NCBI GenBank assembly: GCA_022539475.1
Contig: VCMS01000420.1
Span: 37,471-65,856, forward strand
Source: Gracilaria domingensis
Taxonomy: Eukaryota > Rhodophyta > Florideophyceae > Gracilariales > Gracilariaceae
Length of the DNA: 28,386 nucleotides
Reading direction: 5' to 3'
The notes beneath the pieces were generated by a model. The model saw nothing but the letters and a program-made list of their open reading frames with translations. It was not told where the DNA came from and made no database searches. Position numbers and translations under genes: made by a program. Of the stretch, positions 27,181 through 28,386 are shown piece after piece (position 1 is the stretch's first letter; each line of letters begins with the position of its first letter).

Positions 27181-27467
27181 TTCGTTTAACTCCTTGATAG
27201 GTCAATCTGTCTAACTCGTAGGAAACGGTCCTAACTTCCGATGTCATTCGTCGTGTCACCGTCTAGACGGGTCCGACGCTGAACGAGCGCGACGATCTCC
27301 CTCCCCTCCTTAGGGTGGAACACACCAGTGCGTTCTTCAGAATCCCAGCATCTCGGCGGCTAGCGAAGTCACCTTGTAGGATAAGGCCGTAGGTGCGTAA
27401 GACAGTACCAATTACTTGGTTCGTCACCAGATACTGGGTTTCTTGCAAAGTTGGCTAACAAACCCGA

Positions 27468-27557
27468 AAGGTGTGTTCGCTGTTGATTTGAAACAACTCC
27501 GTTCGCCAACGCGACCCTATACTCTTCAATAACGATTTTAATGTTGAACATCCCAAA
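27468..27557 (-). pseudogene. Possible protease trace
   Basis: A minus frame contains FNIKIVIEEYRVALANGVVS. The (Y)xVxLANG element is common downstream of the DSG active site in Ty3/gypsy aspartic proteases, and its place upstream of RT is right. The catalytic DSGA itself was not found, so the call rests on one short motif. Confidence 0.25.
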
Positions 27558-28386
27558 ACCACGCGGTGCGGCGAGCAACATCCAACTCAAACCCTGGGAT
27601 CTGGCAAATAGAAATTGCACGCCACCCAAGCTTTGGCGACTCCTTCGGAGGTGAGAAATCTGTAAGGAGCGGCTAGGTACCAGCATTGGACGCCCGGCGT
27701 AATGAGGCGGACGAAACAATCGGTACACCGAAACCATCTTCTTATTTCCACTTCACGGCGCTCGCGTTCGCTAGGGCTTCGACATATCGTCGCAGAAGTC
27801 ACACCTAGAATGACAGGGGCAGCGAGCGTCTTGCAGCGATGAATTCTACCTGCTCGATGCAATTACCATACTTACAATCAGTGTGAAACCATTCCAGCCG
27901 TTTGTAACGGGTTATTCTTAGCATCTGCCACGTTCATGACGGGTCCATGGCGGATGACGACAACGGACTTCCGCGCGATAAACGAGCTCAACAATGTGAA
28001 TTGGGGCCAGCACCTAATCAAGACGAGAAAGATGACGCACCAATACGTGGATAGCCAGGCTCAGCAAGATCTTGTAGTTTCGCTTATGGCCATACCATGA
28101 CTCGATTCCGGATCCTGGTGTCCTGAACCGTATCCACGGCGAACGTAACACCAATGGTGGTAGAGTCCACGTCTAATAGACGTGTCTGTTTCCTCCAAAA
28201 ACTTTACCTGTGACGAGGCGGCTGACGCCTCTAGACTTCTGAAGGCCCGTAGACCTCGACTCGGCGCCTCTCCATTGGAGACTCCTCAACTCAGTTTTAA
28301 ACTGAGCTTTCGCTAGCACTACTCTGATTCTACGGGAACGGCTCCTGCGACCACGTGCAGCAGGCAGCTCTCACAGATCCTGTGGA
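27558..28386. other. Undefined 5' part of the retroelement
   Basis: All six frames are broken by frequent stops. A minus-strand stretch near 27900-27840 reads as plausible protein (YKRLEWFHTDCKYGNCIEQV) with two cysteines, but not a CCHC knuckle. Gag would be expected here or beyond the edge. No LTR copy of 19726-20209 was found, so the 5' LTR is outside. The right end holds a microhairpin run, listed separately. Confidence 0.4.
28149..28306. repeat. Second microhairpin run near the right edge
   Basis: Short perfect stems: CACCAATGGTG (28149), ACGTCTAATAGACGT (28169), GAGGCGGCTGACGCCTC (28215), TCTCCATTGGAGA (28269) and CTCAGTTTTAAACTGAG (28290). Pairs of neighbours are 20-21 bp apart. The pattern matches the array at 22351-22639 in size and spacing but not in sequence. 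Confidence 0.65.

Larger units (their letters stand above)
19726..28386 (-). mobile_element. Ty3/gypsy chromovirus-type retrotransposon, partial and decayed
   Basis: Pol domains lie on the minus strand in the order reverse transcriptase, RNase H, integrase, GPY/F, chromodomain, which is the Ty3/gypsy order. A 3' LTR with TGTA/TACA ends and a 13-nt polypurine tract close the element on the left. The 5' LTR, primer-binding site and most or all of gag fall beyond the right edge. Many frameshifts and at least one stop interrupt Pol, so it cannot be autonomous now. Unusual parts are a large ORF on the opposite strand between pol and the 3' LTR, a very long linker before the chromodomain, and microhairpin arrays. 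The left flank is the zinc-finger remnant; the 5-bp flank CTACC would be the target duplication. Confidence 0.78.

Noticed and set aside
27863..28386. 5' LTR inside the window
   Set aside because: No segment of 19726-20209 recurs here.

Overview
The window reads as nuclear DNA of a eukaryote. Most plausibly it comes from an alga or other protist with a compact, intron-poor but transposon-laden genome. The reasons are long ORFs with Kozak-like ATGs, acidic or basic nuclear-type proteins with SUMO-related motifs, a rhomboid protein, matrin/U1-type C2H2 zinc fingers, and a Ty3/gypsy retroelement of the chromodomain type. A florideophyte red alga would fit, but nothing visible fixes the taxon. 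I see no rRNA, tRNA or CRISPR array, and no bacterial operon signals.

Layout. 1-1500: repeats and hairpins with one doubtful basic ORF. 1794-3248 (-): an intact unknown nuclear-type protein with a SUMO acceptor site and a SUMO-interacting motif. 3530-4152: a non-autonomous inverted-repeat element whose two ends each carry a 72-bp palindrome. 4472-8250 (+): one very long gene-like unit with a Lys/Thr-Pro-Ser N-terminal region, a ParB-like domain, a helical basic region, a 2-oxoglutarate/Fe(II) dioxygenase domain and an acidic tail. It is cut by one frame change and four in-frame stops. 8571-9728 (-): a membrane protein cut by one stop. 10369-11190 (+): an intact acidic nuclear-type protein. 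11943-13013 (+): an unknown protein with a weak ParB-like motif, cut by one stop. 14552-15481 (-): a Cys-rich protein with a 24-bp coding tandem repeat and two compensating frame changes. 16283-16939 (-): a rhomboid-family protein. 18264-18437 (-): a 57-aa single-TM protein. 19029-19370 (-): a remnant with two zinc fingers.

From 19726 to the right edge lies most of a minus-strand Ty3/gypsy element. Its 3' LTR (19726-20209) and polypurine tract are on the left. Reading rightwards come a plus-strand (antisense) ORF, a microhairpin array, a chromodomain, an unusually long Pol linker, integrase, RNase H, reverse transcriptase and a possible protease trace. The 5' LTR lies outside the window.

Three things stand out. 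First, the ParB-like plus dioxygenase architecture suggests a DNA- or chromatin-modifying enzyme, now decaying or read through. Second, the retroelement carries a large antisense ORF between pol and the 3' LTR. Third, near-perfect hairpins occupy almost every intergenic gap, including two runs of tiny hairpins spaced about 20 bp apart inside the retroelement. The same kind of lesion, single in-frame stops in otherwise open frames, recurs at six loci.
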